A stretch of 64,000 nt of DNA. Source: Montanilutibacter psychrotolerans. GTDB lineage: Bacteria > Pseudomonadota > Gammaproteobacteria > Xanthomonadales > Xanthomonadaceae. A model generated the notes under the pieces. The model saw only the letters and a list, made by a program, of their open reading frames with translations, was not told the origin of the DNA and searched no databases. Positions 34,884 through 45,351 of the stretch are shown piece by piece (within the stretch, counting starts at the first letter, position 1; each line of letters starts with the position of its first letter). The position numbers were made by a program, and so were the translations under genes. The stretch spans positions 682,001-746,000 of the forward strand of contig NZ_RIBS01000001.1 of the NCBI RefSeq assembly GCF_003719825.1, given 5' to 3'.

Positions 34884-36590
34884 ATGTGTTCGATCCTGTC
34901 CGTCTTCGACCTGCGCTCCGGCGCAGACCTCACCCCCTTGCGACCCCTGGCCCTGTCGTTGTCGGCCCGGCAGCGCCACCGCGGCCCGGACTGGTCGGGC
35001 GTGCACGCCGATGCCAACGCGATCCTGGTGCACGAGCGACTGGCCATCGTCGACCCGGCCGGCGGCTCGCAGCCCCTGCGTTCGGCCGACGCCGCGCTGG
35101 CGCTCGCGGTCAACGGTGAGATCTACAACCACCGCGACCTCGAGCGCGCGCTGACCACGCCCTATGAGTTCCAGAGTGGCTCGGACTGCGAGGTGATCAA
35201 CGCGCTGTACCGTGACGCCGTCGATGGCGACATCGGCGCCTGGCTGGATCGCATCAACGGGATCTTTGCGTTTGCGTTGTGGGATGGAGCGCGCGGTCGC
35301 TACCTGATCGCGCGCGATCCGATCGGCGTGTGCCCGCTGTACTGGGGCCACGACGGCGATGGTCGGGTGTGGGTGGCCTCGGAAATGAAAGCGCTGGTGC
35401 GCATCTGCGAAGACGTCGCCGCGTTTCCGCCGGGCCATTGGTTCGACAGTGCGACCGGCGAGCTGCGCCGCTACTACCACCGCGCATGGCGCGACTACGA
35501 CACCACGCACGGCGTGGAAGTACCGAGGCAGGAACTGCGCGAGGCCTTCGAGCGCGCCGTGCATCGACAGATGATGACCGACGTGCCGTACGGCGTGTTG
35601 CTGTCGGGCGGACTGGATTCGTCCCTGGTGGCCGCCTGCGCTGCGCGATTCGCCCGTCAACGCATCGAGGACGACGATCGCGGCGAAGCCTGGTGGCCCC
35701 GCCTGCACTCGTTCGCGATTGGCCTGGAGGGTTCGCCCGACCTGGCCGCCGCCGAGGTGGCGGCCGCTGCGCTGGGCACCGTGCACCACGGCTTCCGCTA
35801 CACGTTCGAGGAGGGGCTGGATGCCTTGCCTGAAGTGATCCGGCACATCGAGACGTTCGATGTCACCACCATCCGCGCGTCCACGCCGATGTACCTGCTG
35901 GCGCGTCGGATCAAGGCGATGGGCGTCAAGATGGTGCTGTCCGGCGAGGGCAGCGACGAGATCTTTGGTGGCTACCTGTACTTCCACAAAGCGCCCGACG
36001 CGCGCCAGTTCCACGAGGAAACCATCCGCAAGCTCGACGCGCTGCACAGCTTCGATTGCCTGCGCGCCAACAAGTCGATGATGGCCTGGGGCGTGGAGCC
36101 ACGCGTGCCGTTCCTCGATGTCGAGTTCCTCGACGTGGCCATGCGCATGGACGCGCAGGCCAAGATGGTGCGGGTCGGACCCGACGGCAGGCGCGGCATC
36201 GAGAAGGCGGTGCTGCGTGAAGCGTTCGAGGGCTATCTGCCCGACGAGATCCTGTGGCGGCAGAAGGAGCAGTTCAGCGATGGCGTCGGCTACGGCTGGA
36301 TCGATGGGCTCAAGGCACATGCCGATGCACACGTCAGCGATGCCGAGCTGGCCACCGCGGCGGCCCGGTTTGAGGTAACCCCCCCGCTGACCAAGGAGGC
36401 GTACTTCTACCGCGTGCTGTTCGAGCAGTCGTTCCCCGGAAAGGCTTGCGCGGAAACCGTGCCCGGCGGCAAATCAATCGCGTGCTCGTCGCCGGCGGCG
36501 ATCGCGTGGGATGCGGCGTTCGCCAACGCCGCCGATCCGTCAGGACGCGCGATCGCGGGCGTGCACCAGGCGGCACTGGCAGTGTCCTGA
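34884..36590 (+). CDS. asnB: Asparagine synthase (glutamine-hydrolysing)
   Basis: A 568-residue class II amidotransferase that makes Asn from Asp, Gln and ATP through beta-aspartyl-AMP. The mature N-terminus is Cys2 (MCSILSVF), the glutaminase nucleophile, so the ATG at 34884 (after GGAG) is certain and an earlier ATG two codons upstream is not used. HRGPDW and NGEIYNH (glutaminase pocket) follow. The synthetase domain has the PP-loop SGGLDS at 241-246. Length and layout match E. coli AsnB (554). Expression appears to be controlled by the Asn-responsive attenuator at 34659-34761. It is transcribed alone and followed by a hairpin. Confidence 0.97.
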   Translation: MCSILSVFDLRSGADLTPLRPLALSLSARQRHRGPDWSGVHADANAILVHERLAIVDPAGGSQPLRSADAALALAVNGEIYNHRDLERALTTPYEFQSGSDCEVINALYRDAVDGDIGAWLDRINGIFAFALWDGARGRYLIARDPIGVCPLYWGHDGDGRVWVASEMKALVRICEDVAAFPPGHWFDSATGELRRYYHRAWRDYDTTHGVEVPRQELREAFERAVHRQMMTDVPYGVLLSGGLDSSLVAACAARFARQRIEDDDRGEAWWPRLHSFAIGLEGSPDLAAAEVAAAALGTVHHGFRYTFEEGLDALPEVIRHIETFDVTTIRASTPMYLLARRIKAMGVKMVLSGEGSDEIFGGYLYFHKAPDARQFHEETIRKLDALHSFDCLRANKSMMAWGVEPRVPFLDVEFLDVAMRMDAQAKMVRVGPDGRRGIEKAVLREAFEGYLPDEILWRQKEQFSDGVGYGWIDGLKAHADAHVSDAELATAAARFEVTPPLTKEAYFYRVLFEQSFPGKACAETVPGGKSIACSSPAAIAWDAAFANAADPSGRAIAGVHQAALAVS

Positions 36591-36620
36591 CGCGCCGCGT
36601 CGCGCGCCGCCGTAAGAATC

Positions 36621-36645
36621 ACAGGGGGCACGTCGTGTCCCCTGT
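36621..36645 (+). terminator. Hairpin after asnB
   Basis: An 11-base inverted repeat (ACAGGGGGCAC with GTGTCCCCTGT, one G-U pair) closed by a three-base loop lies 30 bases after the asnB stop. The downstream bases are only weakly T-rich, so it may be a stabilising 3' end or a modest terminator. Confidence 0.5.
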
Positions 36646-37608
36646 TGGCATTCCTCGCCTGTGGCTTCCCTGTCGCGCCGGCATCCGTGCCGGCGGTGGA
36701 GAACGTGCGCGGTCCGCCGTTGCGCGCTGCCACTGGCGCGCCACGGCGCAGCTTGCGGCCGCGGTGCGCGGCCTGTTGCAGATCGGCCAAATCCCTTCCG
36801 ATGCGACGTCCGTGTCGTGGCGATGTCCTTATCGCCCATCGGGAATCCGCCTTCGCGGATTGCAATCGGTGCCCACCGACGCCGCCGGATGGGGTGAATC
36901 AGTCGAGCGCAGTGCGCGGCCGGCGCTTGCAGAAAGTGCTGCAGGCGTCAGTCAACAGGCAGTTGCGGGCGAGGTGTGCCCACGACGTTCGGGCCGTTCG
37001 CGGACGTCGAACGCAAGGGTGGGGCGAACAGGCCGACGCACGACATCTCCTTGTTGTCCGGGGAATCCATTCGGGCGTTGGTGCGGCGGCACTTGCGGGA
37101 CAGCCGCACCGACCTGCGTCCACGAAGGCGCGGTTGATGCATGCCCCCGTCGCGCAAAAAGGCCGTCACGACTAGCCCCGGAGGGCGGTGCGGCCTTACC
37201 GCGTCGAGGAAAGAATTATAGGTGTCGCCTGTTGTACAGGATGAGACGCGACATCGCAGATGCGCCTTTTTTTGGTTCGTCGCGGAATTCCGGGGGCGGA
37301 CACAAAAAGGAACGGCAGATCCAGGTGAGGATGATTGGGCGAACAGGCATCCAACCCCGACACCACCGTTCCCATGTCCGAAGTTCAGGGACTCCGCACA
37401 CTCGCTCCTATGGCTCCTCCTTGTTGCGAGAGGAGTGCAGAAGCCAATCAGACATTCAGCAATTCCACGCAGCGCTCCTGCTGCTCCCATCTGAGATGGG
37501 GGGCTCTCGGGCAGGAGCCACCGGCAGCACGACTTCCCGTTGTAACTGGGCTGTTATCCACGCCTCGGATGATGCCGTCCTTCAACGGACGTGGATCGGA
37601 GAATTGCG
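36646..37608. other. Gene-free kilobase between asnB and the phosphoesterase gene
   Basis: No open frame in this 963-base stretch has the codon pattern, start context or recognisable motifs of a real gene. The frames present on both strands are Arg/Pro/Ser-rich, as expected for shadows. The stretch from about 37200 to 37560 is less GC-rich than its surroundings and could hold remnants of a lost gene, but no family could be recognised. The last 50 bases contain the ribosome-binding site of the next gene. Confidence 0.4.
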
Positions 37609-40600
37609 ATGCGAGGGTACTTTCGCTGGGCGGCGGCCGCGTTGCTGGTTTTTGCGCTGCTGACGGCTGCATTCGCCGCGTACCGCCAGTCCGGAGCGAT
37701 GTCGCCGGCGGCGGGCGACACCGACGTTTTCGGATGGGCGCAGGCCGCCACGGGCAGCAGTCTGAGTCTCGCCTCCGACCCGCAACCGGGCCAACCTGCG
37801 GTCTTCAATTACACCGCCCAACCTCCCGGGCCAAAAAACTGGATCGGCATCTATGCCCCAGGCGAACAGCCGGGCCAGGTGCAGGCGCGGGCCTGGGTCT
37901 ATGCCACCGCCGCACAGGGCCAGGCGACGCTCAGCACGGCCGGGCTGGCGCCCGGCCTGTGGACCGCGCATTTTCTGGCCAACGATGGCTATGAGCCTTT
38001 GACCTCGCCGGTGGCCTTCACCGTCCCGGAGTCGACGCCGGTCGCGCTGGTCGTGGTGACCGGCACGGTGTTCAAGGACGCCAACAAAGACGGCCTGCGC
38101 AACCCAGGCGAAGCCGGACTGCACGGCGTTTCGGTGACCGACGGCAACGTCTGGGCGACGTCCGATGCCAGCGGCAACTACCGCATCCAGATCGATCCGC
38201 TGCGTCGGGAAACCGACCTGGTTTTCGTCGTCTCCCCCAATGGCTATACCCCGGTCTTGCGTGGCGACTACGTGCCGCAGTTCTTCCGTGCACTGCCGGT
38301 CGGGCCAGGCCCCTTCGCTGGCGTCGACTTCGCGATGGTGCCGGATGCGGCCGCCGCCAATCCGACCGAAAAGTGGCTGATGGTGTCGGACATCGAAGCC
38401 GACAATCGCAGCGAGGAATCGGCGACGAGCACCCTGGCGAACTGGATCGGCCATGTGGAGGCGCTGTCGGAAGTCGACGGCGCCGGCCTGACCATCACGA
38501 CAGGCGACATCACGGTCACCGACTACGCGCCGGCATCGCGTCGGCAGGGCGCTTACGACATCCTGCGCGCCGGACTCGTCGACGGCGCGCTCGGTCACCC
38601 GTTCTATCCGGTGATCGGCAATCACGACGTCGGCGGCACCGGTAGCACAGGCGGCTACGGCGCGTCGTTGGAGTATTGGCGCCGCAATCTGGGGCCGGAG
38701 TGGTACAGCTTCGATCGCAATGGCCGGCACATCATTGCGCTGGAGGACAACTACGACACCGCCGGGCTGGCACCGCAGTTGGCTTGGCTGAAGGAAGACC
38801 TGCGTCGGCACGCGGTGGGCAAGCAGGTCCTGGTCTTTGCCCATCGCTCGCTGTTCACCCGCTGGGGCGGCGGCGGCCACATGCAGCCGATCGTCGACGA
38901 GCTGGCCAAGTACGACGTGCGCATGTTCGCTGCCGGCCACAACCAGCAGGCCGAGTTCCGGCGCGGTGCTTTCAAACGTTCGGTGGAAGTCAACAACATG
39001 GGGGTGTACGGCATCGATGCGGCGCGTCCGGACTTCAAGGTGCTGGACTTCAGCGACATCACCGACAACCCCAAGACCGTGGCGAACGAGGACGTCGGCT
39101 ATGTGACCGGCATCCATCGCCAGTTCGAGGTAGACGATGTCGCAGCACTTGTCAGCCCTGCGCACGGCAGCCGGCATGTCGCCCACAGCACGATTCCGAT
39201 CGAGCTGTACGCGGAAGACGATGGCCGCACGCCGGTCACGGCATCGCTCATTATCCGCAACGCGCTCGGCAGGATCGTCTGGCAGAACCGGGCGATGCCG
39301 TTCGGGGAAAAACGCACGCCGACCGGCATCGAGAACTGCTACACGCCTCCGGGCGGCGTGACCGAGCGCTGCCCGCGCGCGCGGCATGCGTGGACGCGTG
39401 TCAGCGACAGCATCGCCGGCCTGCGCGTCGGCCACTACACGGCGCAGATGGTGGCCGTCGACAGCAAGGGCCAGCCGTGGCGGACTCAGCGCACGAGCTT
39501 CCAGGTTCTGCCCCGCTTCGCCCTGCGACAGCCGCGGACAGGCCAGGCGTGGACCCGCCAAGGTGGCGATGAATCGGGCCGCTCGGCCAGCCAGGACGAT
39601 CCCGGCGCTCGGTTGAGCCTGCGCTGGACCGCGAACACGGGCGAGCAGTTCCACCTCAACGGCGGCGCCATCACGCAGGGCAAATTGATTGTTGCCTCGC
39701 AGGCATTTGATTCCCCGTACAGCATTATGCTTGCCTACGACCTGAGCAGCGGCCGTGAGTTGTGGCGCACGTACCTGGATGGCGATGCCGAATCCTTCCC
39801 GACCGTGCATCGGAACCTGGCTTATCTCACCACCGGGGTCGGGCGTGTCTATGCGTTGGACGTGGCCAGCGGTCGCGTGGTCTGGGAAGGCATCCACGAC
39901 GAATTCCGGTTTGGCGACACCGTGCGCCGCTATGGCCGCGCCGGCGGCCCGGTCAGCGTCTTTGAGCTTCCCGCTCAAGCACGCACGGTTGCGGTGTATC
40001 AACACTGGGATCGCATCGTCTGCCGCGACGCGCGCAACGGCGCATTGCTGCCCGGCGGATTCTCCGCGCCAGGCGGCTGGGGCGAGTTCCACAGCACCGC
40101 CGTGCGCCTGCCCGGGTCGACCACGGCCTACCTGCATTCGGGCTCCAGCCAATCGCTGATCCAGATGGATCTGCTCACCTGCGGCCAGATCGCATCGGTC
40201 GACACGGGCGGCGATCTTTTCAGCCAATCCTCGCCGACCTTCACTCTCCCGAACTATGGTCAGCCGCAACTGCTCACCATGACCTGGAGCGGCATGCGCG
40301 GCCACGATCCCCACAGCAACGCGACGATGTGGCATGCGAACCTGGGGACCAGCCACCGATGCGAGCCCGGTCCGCCGCCCGTGACCAGCCCGGCTGTGTG
40401 GGGCAATACCGCTTATGTCGCCAGCCGCGACGGCATCGTGCGCGCCTACGACACCCAGGCCGCCGACCCCAGCGTTCCGACATGGTCCACCGCGGTGGGA
40501 CATCTGCCGGGTAGAAGTCCCTTGGACGATTCCTGGCGCGTAGGCGGAGGCTGCAACGCCATCGAAGCTGGCGCGCCGGCAATGCATGCGCTTGCCACTC

Positions 40601-40803
40601 GCAGCGTCCTCTATGTCACCACCTGGGATGGCCGCCTGATCGTGCTCGATCGGACGACCGGCAAGCTGCTCACCCAGTACAACCTCGGTGCGGGCGTGGC
40701 TTCGGCGCTCTCGATCAGCGGCGACTGGGTGTACGTGCTCTCCGACGACGGCACCGTGCATGCGTTGGCGGCGCAAAGAACGCCAAGTGGGTGGACGCGC
40801 TGA
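37609..40803 (+). CDS. Exported calcineurin-like phosphoesterase fused to a PQQ-type propeller
   Basis: A 1064-residue exported or membrane-anchored protein (N-terminal hydrophobic segment about 7-23). Order of parts: an Ig-like N-terminal region; a MetallophosN-like module [11 protein letters not shown] (about 152-162); a metallophosphoesterase core with D261 (in SDIEAD), D300 (in TTGD), N338-H339-D340 (GNHD), H412 and H444 (GHNQ); a C-terminal calcineurin-associated domain; and from about 680 a propeller with repeats such as [11 protein letters not shown] and [12 protein letters not shown]. The first metal motif is SDIE rather than the usual SDxH, so one ligand may differ. It would hydrolyse phosphoesters outside the cytoplasm; the propeller may bind substrate or envelope partners. 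The ATG at 37609 follows GGAGA. Confidence 0.85.
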   Translation: MRGYFRWAAAALLVFALLTAAFAAYRQSGAMSPAAGDTDVFGWAQAATGSSLSLASDPQPGQPAVFNYTAQPPGPKNWIGIYAPGEQPGQVQARAWVYATAAQGQATLSTAGLAPGLWTAHFLANDGYEPLTSPVAFTVPESTPVALVVVTGTVFKDANKDGLRNPGEAGLHGVSVTDGNVWATSDASGNYRIQIDPLRRETDLVFVVSPNGYTPVLRGDYVPQFFRALPVGPGPFAGVDFAMVPDAAAANPTEKWLMVSDIEADNRSEESATSTLANWIGHVEALSEVDGAGLTITTGDITVTDYAPASRRQGAYDILRAGLVDGALGHPFYPVIGNHDVGGTGSTGGYGASLEYWRRNLGPEWYSFDRNGRHIIALEDNYDTAGLAPQLAWLKEDLRRHAVGKQVLVFAHRSLFTRWGGGGHMQPIVDELAKYDVRMFAAGHNQQAEFRRGAFKRSVEVNNMGVYGIDAARPDFKVLDFSDITDNPKTVANEDVGYVTGIHRQFEVDDVAALVSPAHGSRHVAHSTIPIELYAEDDGRTPVTASLIIRNALGRIVWQNRAMPFGEKRTPTGIENCYTPPGGVTERCPRARHAWTRVSDSIAGLRVGHYTAQMVAVDSKGQPWRTQRTSFQVLPRFALRQPRTGQAWTRQGGDESGRSASQDDPGARLSLRWTANTGEQFHLNGGAITQGKLIVASQAFDSPYSIMLAYDLSSGRELWRTYLDGDAESFPTVHRNLAYLTTGVGRVYALDVASGRVVWEGIHDEFRFGDTVRRYGRAGGPVSVFELPAQARTVAVYQHWDRIVCRDARNGALLPGGFSAPGGWGEFHSTAVRLPGSTTAYLHSGSSQSLIQMDLLTCGQIASVDTGGDLFSQSSPTFTLPNYGQPQLLTMTWSGMRGHDPHSNATMWHANLGTSHRCEPGPPPVTSPAVWGNTAYVASRDGIVRAYDTQAADPSVPTWSTAVGHLPGRSPLDDSWRVGGGCNAIEAGAPAMHALATRSVLYVTTWDGRLIVLDRTTGKLLTQYNLGAGVASALSISGDWVYVLSDDGTVHALAAQRTPSGWTR

Positions 40804-40929
40804 CCGATCCGATGCCAGCGCGGCGGCGCCGATTCGTCGACACGATGCTCGTTGCAGGTGAAGCAACAGCGAGCGCGATGACGCTCACGGAATGTCGGAG
40901 ACCCGCTGCTTCCGCGTTTCGATCTGCCG

Positions 40930-41095
40930 CCACACGTCCCAGTGAAGGCAGCTGACTCCGCCAGCATCGCGTCGATGTCGGCGGACGAAACCCAAGGCCC
41001 CTGGACGACGACGCCTGCGATCTTTGAGAGGTTCTGGATGTCGGCCAGGAGGGGGCGCCTCCAGCAGGATCAGGTCGGCGCGCTCATCGTTGGTA
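40930..41095 (-). pseudogene. C-terminal remnant of an amidohydrolase, frameshifted
   Basis: Read on the minus strand, NDERADLILLEA and, after a one-base frame change, LADIQNLSKIAGVVVQGPWV with SADIDAMLAE follow one another. This is the typical C-terminus of imidazolonepropionase-like metal-dependent amidohydrolases. The upstream catalytic part is missing; the fragment ends at the stop of tpm, so the gene has been truncated and shifted. The remnant has no function of its own. Confidence 0.7.
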
Positions 41096-41103
41096 CAACA
41101 AGG

Positions 41104-41766
41104 TCAACCCGGGCGTCGCCGCAGGCGGTACACCACGGTGTCCAGCGCGGTCACGCCTTCGGCCACGAAGGAAGGTTGCGCGGCCAGGATGTCGCGGCGC
41201 TCCAGTACGTCGATTTCCCAGTCGGTGCCGTACAGCTCACGTACTTCGGGCTCGTCGACGGAGAACGGTGGGCCGTCCTTCTCGTGTTGCGGGTACTCCA
41301 GGGTGATCAACAACCCCTCGCACCCGGCCGGCAAGCAGGTCTGGAGTTCGCGCACGTAGCGCTGCCGCATGTCCGGCGGCAGGGCGATCAGCGCGGCGCG
41401 GTCGAACACTGCGCCGCAGTCGGCAAGCGTCGGCCGGTCGAGCGCGAATGCGTCGCCGCAAAGCAACTCGATGCCGCCGGCGATGTAATGGCGGCCAAGT
41501 GGCGACTCGCGCACCTGCGGCACCAGCGACTGCTCGGCGAAGAACTGTTCGACGGCCTGCTGCGACACCTCGACCCCGAACACCGGCCAGCCATTGGCGG
41601 CAAACCAGGCCATGTCGAACGCCTTGCCCGCCAACGGAACGAACACCTGCGTGCCAGGCGGCAGGTCAAGGCCTGGCCAATGCTTGAGCATCAGCGGCGT
41701 CGGTCCCGGCTGGTTGAAGCCGATGTCGTTTTCCTGCCAGCGCTGTTGCCAGTAATTGGGCTGCAT
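41104..41766 (-). CDS. tpm: Thiopurine S-methyltransferase
   Basis: A 220-residue SAM-dependent methyltransferase of the bacterial TPMT family. The opening YWQQRWQENDIGFNQ (5-19) is the family hallmark; VPLAGK (43-48) and the following FGVEVS form the SAM pocket. Bacterial TPMT methylates thiopurines and also selenium and tellurium oxyanions, giving volatile products and tellurite resistance. It is transcribed alone on the minus strand, 143 bases after the parC stop. Its stop abuts a decayed amidohydrolase fragment. Confidence 0.95.
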   Translation of the reverse strand: MQPNYWQQRWQENDIGFNQPGPTPLMLKHWPGLDLPPGTQVFVPLAGKAFDMAWFAANGWPVFGVEVSQQAVEQFFAEQSLVPQVRESPLGRHYIAGGIELLCGDAFALDRPTLADCGAVFDRAALIALPPDMRQRYVRELQTCLPAGCEGLLITLEYPQHEKDGPPFSVDEPEVRELYGTDWEIDVLERRDILAAQPSFVAEGVTALDTVVYRLRRRPG

Positions 41767-41909
41767 GGTGTCGGGTGTGGGATGTGGGGTGTGTTGGGAT
41801 GGCGCGAAGCGGGCCGTGATGTCCCGGAGCCGATGGGAAGATCAGGCGTCGACCCGGCCGACGTTCTCGCCGTGCCGGGTACTTGCCCTGTGCCAGCCCT
41901 GGCTGGCCG

Positions 41910-44153
41910 CTACTCGACCGCCAGTCCCTCGACCTTCTGCCAGCCACGCGGCAGCAGGCCGCCGCGGGTGGCGCGCGTGCCGATGTAGGCGTCGAGGTCC
42001 TTCCAGGTCAGCGACATCGTGCGCGCGCCGGAACGCACGCTCAACGTGGTGCCCGGCGCCACCACAGCCACGGCGACGGCGCGCTCGGTGCCGAGTTTGG
42101 ACTTGGGAATGTCGATGAGCTTGTTGCCCTTGCCCTTGTCGAGCTCGGGCAGTTCGCTGACCGGGAACGCGAGCAGATGGCCGACGTTGGTGACCACCAC
42201 CACGCGGTCCAGCTCGAGGCTGCCGACGGACACTGGCGCCAGCACCTTCGCCCCCGGCGTCAGCGACAGCATCGCCTTGCCGGCCTTGTTGCGTCCGGTG
42301 AGGTTCTCGAAGCGCGTCACGAAGCCATAGCCGTGCGAGCTGACCAGCACGAAGCGGGTGTCGTTGTCGCCGCTGGCCAATGCCTGGAACGACGCGCCCG
42401 GCGCGGGCGAGAACTTTCCGGTCAGCGGTTCACCGTTGCCCCGCGCCGATGGCAGGCCGTGCACGATCGTCGAATAGCTGCGGCCGGTCGAGTCCAGGAA
42501 CGCCACCTGTTGCGTGCTGCGCGCCTTGGCCGTGGCAAGCAGCCCGTCACCGTCGCGGTAACCCAACGTCGACGCGTCGATCTCGTGGCCCTTGGCCGCA
42601 CGCACCCAGCCCTTGTCGCTGAGCACGACGGTCATCGGTTCGCTCGGCACCAGTTCGGTTTCCGACAATGCCTGCGCCGCGCCGCGCGAGACCAGCGGCG
42701 AACGCCGCGCGTCGCCGAACTTCTTCGCGTCGGCCAGCAACTCGTCCTTGACCAGTTTCTTGAGCTTGGCCTTGCTGGCGAGCGTGGCAATGAGCTGCTC
42801 GCGCTCCTTGGCCAGTTCGTCCTGCTCGCCACGGATCTTCATTTCCTCCAGGCGCGCCAATTGGCGCAGCTTGGTCTCGAGGATGTAGTCGGTCTGGTCT
42901 TCGCTGAGCTCGAAACGCTTCATCAGCACCGGACGCGGCTCGTCCTCGCTGCGAATGATGCGGATCACCTCGTCGAGATTGAGGAACGCGATCAGCAAAC
43001 CCTGCAACAGGTGCAGGCGACGTTCGACCTTGTCGAGGCGATGGTTGAGGCGGCGGGTGACGGTGTCGCTGCGGAAGGTCAGCCACTCGGCCAGCAGCGC
43101 CTTCAGGCCCTTGACCTGCGGTCGGCCGTCCAGGCCGATCACGTTGACGTTGACCCGGTAGCTTTTTTCCAGGTCGGTGGTCGCGAACAGGTGGCCCATC
43201 AACTGGTCGATGTCGACCCGGTTGCTGCGCGGTACCAGCACGATGCGGGTCGGGTTGGCGTGATCGGATTCGTCGCGGATATCTTCCAGCCACGGCAGCT
43301 TCTTGGCACGCATCTGCTGGGCGATCTGTTCGATCACCTTGCCCGGCGATGCCTGGTACGGCAGCGCGGTCACCACGATGTTGACGCCGTCCTTCTCGTA
43401 GACCGCGCGCGCACGCACGCTGCCCAGGCCGGTTTCGTACATCGCCAGCAGGTCGGCGCGCGGCGTGATGATCTCCGCCTCGGTCGGGTAGTCCGGGCCG
43501 AGCACGTGCTCGCACAGGTCGCGGGTGGTCGCGTCCGGGTCGTCAAGCAGTCGCACGCAGGCGCTGACGATCTCGTTGAGGTTGTGCGGCGGCACGTCGG
43601 TGGCCATGCCGACCGCGATGCCGGTGGTGCCGTTGAGCAGCACGTGCGGGAGCCTTGCCGGCATCCAGCTGGGTTCTTCGAGCGTGCCGTCGAAGTTCGG
43701 GTCCCAGTCGACCGTGCCCTGGCCCAGTTCGCCCAGCAGAACCTCGGCGATCGGGGTCAGCTTGGATTCGGTGTAACGCATCGCCGCGAAGGACTTCGGG
43801 TCGTCGGAAGAGCCGAAGTTGCCCTGGCCTTCAACCAGCGGGTAGCGGTACGAGAACGGCTGCGCCATCAGCACCATCGCTTCGTAACAGGCGCTGTCGC
43901 CGTGCGGGTGGAACTTGCCGATCACGTCGCCGATGGTGCGCGCGGACTTCTTCGGCTTGGACGTCGCGTTGAGGCCGAGCTCGCTCATCGCGTAGATGAT
44001 GCGGCGCTGCACCGGCTTGAGGCCGTCGCCGAGGAACGGCAGGGCACGGTCCAGCACCACGTACATGGAGTAGTCGAGGTAGGCGCGCTCGGCGTATTCG
44101 CGCAGCGGGATCTGTTCGAAGCCGTGGAACACCGGACGTACGGGGTCAGTCAT
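41910..44153 (-). CDS. parC: DNA topoisomerase IV subunit A
   Basis: A 747-residue type IIA topoisomerase subunit that breaks and rejoins DNA and, with ParE, decatenates daughter chromosomes. The catalytic tyrosine is Y127 (AAMRYTES). The quinolone region reads [10 protein letters not shown] at 82-91: S87 and E91 correspond to E. coli S80 and E84, so the sensitive residues are present and no target mutation is seen. The C-terminal beta-pinwheel of degenerate blades (about 490-740) contains [10 protein letters not shown]. Length equals E. coli ParC (752). It stands alone; parE is not in the window. Confidence 0.97.
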   Translation of the reverse strand: MTDPVRPVFHGFEQIPLREYAERAYLDYSMYVVLDRALPFLGDGLKPVQRRIIYAMSELGLNATSKPKKSARTIGDVIGKFHPHGDSACYEAMVLMAQPFSYRYPLVEGQGNFGSSDDPKSFAAMRYTESKLTPIAEVLLGELGQGTVDWDPNFDGTLEEPSWMPARLPHVLLNGTTGIAVGMATDVPPHNLNEIVSACVRLLDDPDATTRDLCEHVLGPDYPTEAEIITPRADLLAMYETGLGSVRARAVYEKDGVNIVVTALPYQASPGKVIEQIAQQMRAKKLPWLEDIRDESDHANPTRIVLVPRSNRVDIDQLMGHLFATTDLEKSYRVNVNVIGLDGRPQVKGLKALLAEWLTFRSDTVTRRLNHRLDKVERRLHLLQGLLIAFLNLDEVIRIIRSEDEPRPVLMKRFELSEDQTDYILETKLRQLARLEEMKIRGEQDELAKEREQLIATLASKAKLKKLVKDELLADAKKFGDARRSPLVSRGAAQALSETELVPSEPMTVVLSDKGWVRAAKGHEIDASTLGYRDGDGLLATAKARSTQQVAFLDSTGRSYSTIVHGLPSARGNGEPLTGKFSPAPGASFQALASGDNDTRFVLVSSHGYGFVTRFENLTGRNKAGKAMLSLTPGAKVLAPVSVGSLELDRVVVVTNVGHLLAFPVSELPELDKGKGNKLIDIPKSKLGTERAVAVAVVAPGTTLSVRSGARTMSLTWKDLDAYIGTRATRGGLLPRGWQKVEGLAVE

Positions 44154-44279
44154 GGTGAAAGCCGATCATGGGGCGTTGCGTGCTCGGAGGATTGCGAGGG
44201 AGGGATTCTAGCGGCCGGCCGCTTGTGGGCGTGGGACACCGGTCGCGGTCGACGACCGGGAAGTACCGCGCTTGCCGCG

Positions 44280-44717
44280 TCAGTCGTGCGTGGCGCCGGC
44301 GGTGACGGGGCGATGCCGGATCGACAGCACCCGCAGCTGGATGGTGCGGCCGCCGGGAACCGGCCAGGCGATGGTCGCGCCGGCGCGCAGGCCGAGCAGG
44401 GCGCTGCCGACCGGTGCCAGGATCGACACCTTCTCGGCGCTGCCGTCGGTTTCGTGCGGGAACACCAGCGTGAGCTCGTGTTCCTCGCCGCTGGTTTCGT
44501 CGCGAAAGCGCGCGGTCGAGTTCATGGCGATGACGTCTGCGGGCATCTGCGCGGGTTCGACGATCTCGGCGCGCGCGAGTTCCGCCTGCAGCGCCTTCGT
44601 GTCGATGTCACGCGTACTGGGTTTTTCCAGCAGGGCTTCGATGCGTTCGCAATCCAGGCGCGACACCAGCAGGGGAGGGGGAATGGATGGGGATGACAGG
44701 TTCACGGAATTCTCCAT
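44280..44717 (-). CDS. rnk: Regulator of nucleoside diphosphate kinase
   Basis: A 145-residue Rnk-family protein: a short coiled N-terminal part (VSRLDCERIEALLE) and a GreA/GreB-like C-terminal FKBP domain (about 75-145, with VIAMNSTARF and ILAPVGSALLGL). Rnk binds RNA polymerase secondary-channel sites less strongly than GreA and affects nucleoside diphosphate kinase levels in E. coli. The ATG at 44717 is annotated, but the GTG four codons later (44705) has a better Shine-Dalgarno site (GGAG six bases before) and may be the real start, giving 141 residues. It is a single gene between parC and the tRNA pair. Confidence 0.88.
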   Translation of the reverse strand: MENSVNLSSPSIPPPLLVSRLDCERIEALLEKPSTRDIDTKALQAELARAEIVEPAQMPADVIAMNSTARFRDETSGEEHELTLVFPHETDGSAEKVSILAPVGSALLGLRAGATIAWPVPGGRTIQLRVLSIRHRPVTAGATHD

Positions 44718-44915
44718 AGCAAGGCGGGCGACGCACCGGATGCGCCGCCCGCGGGATTCAGTCAGTGCCTCGACCATAGTCCCGATTGGCTGGAGCGGCA
44801 AGCCACGCGGATCCGGCGCGTGCTGCACTGGGGCTGTCACCCCGCCGCGGGCCGGGCCGGCAGATGCCGCAGCGGGGGCGGTTGGCAGCTCGAGGGAAAT
44901 CCGTGCGGAATTTCG

Positions 44916-44945
44916 TTGACAACCGGCGTTTCGACTTGCAACATA
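44916..44945 (+). promoter_or_regulatory. Candidate promoter for the tRNA-Leu genes
   Basis: A perfect TTGACA at 44916-44921 is followed, about 18 bases on, by AACATA (44940-44945) and a GC-rich discriminator. The first tRNA begins 33 bases downstream, which suits a stringently controlled stable-RNA promoter. The -10 element is weak by consensus. Confidence 0.5.
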
Positions 44946-44977
44946 CGCGGCCTCGTACAGCAGCACCGTTCGAGATT

Positions 44978-45064
44978 GCCCGGGTGGCGGAATTGGTAGA
45001 CGCACTAGCTTCAGGTGCTAGCGGGGGCAACTCCGTGGAGGTTCGAGTCCTCTCCCGGGCACCA
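44978..45064 (+). tRNA. tRNA-Leu (anticodon CAG)
   Basis: An 87-base tRNA with encoded CCA. Acceptor stem GCCCGGG/CCCGGGC, D arm with GGTAGAC, anticodon stem CTAGC/GCTAG closing the loop TTCAGGT (anticodon CAG), a long variable arm as in type II tRNAs, and a T-loop GGTTCGAGTCC. It decodes CUG, the main Leu codon of a GC-rich genome. Confidence 0.97.
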
Positions 45065-45104
45065 TACAAAATTGATCGGCACTACCAGCCGGTCAAAAAA
45101 ACGG

Positions 45105-45124
45105 AACCCGCCGCGAGGCGGGTT
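45105..45124 (+). terminator. Spacer hairpin between the two tRNA-Leu genes
   Basis: AACCCGCC/GGCGGGTT with a GCGA loop. No long T-run follows, so it is more likely a processing hairpin or a degenerate copy of the terminator that follows the second tRNA. Confidence 0.5.
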
Positions 45125-45137
45125 TCGTGCAAGATTT

Positions 45138-45224
45138 GCCCAGGTGGCGGAATTGGTAGACGCACTAGCTTCAGGTGCTAGCGGGGGCAACTCCGTGGAG
45201 GTTCGAGTCCTCTCCTGGGCACCA
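45138..45224 (+). tRNA. tRNA-Leu (anticodon CAG), second copy
   Basis: An 87-base tRNA identical in body to the first copy 160 bases upstream. The acceptor stem differs by one compensated pair: GCCCAGG/CCTGGGC instead of GCCCGGG/CCCGGGC. The anticodon loop, variable arm and CCA end are the same. The spacer after each copy is also related, which shows a tandem duplication of the whole 160-base unit. Confidence 0.97.
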
Positions 45225-45259
45225 TGTAAACGGATCGGCACTACCAGCCGGTCAATCGA

Positions 45260-45286
45260 AAAAACCCGCCGCGAGGCGGGTTTTTT
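45260..45286 (+). terminator. Intrinsic terminator of the tRNA-Leu unit
   Basis: ACCCGCC/GGCGGGT with a GCGA loop, flanked by A-run and T-run (TTTTTT), 36 bases after the second tRNA. It has the classical shape of a rho-independent terminator and may work in both directions. Confidence 0.85.
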
Positions 45287-45351
45287 CGTTTCCGGGGCAC
45301 CCCAGGTGCCCGGGCGGCGTTGTCGTTCTGTCGGCGGTCGTGCTGCTGGAG

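Noticed and set aside
37582-40866. 1094-residue open frame on the minus strand
   Set aside because: Antisense to the phosphoesterase-propeller gene, which has clear motifs; the reverse frame shows none and is Arg/Ala/His-rich.
41883-44696. 937-residue open frame on the plus strand
   Set aside because: It is the shadow of parC, which is fully supported by motifs on the other strand.
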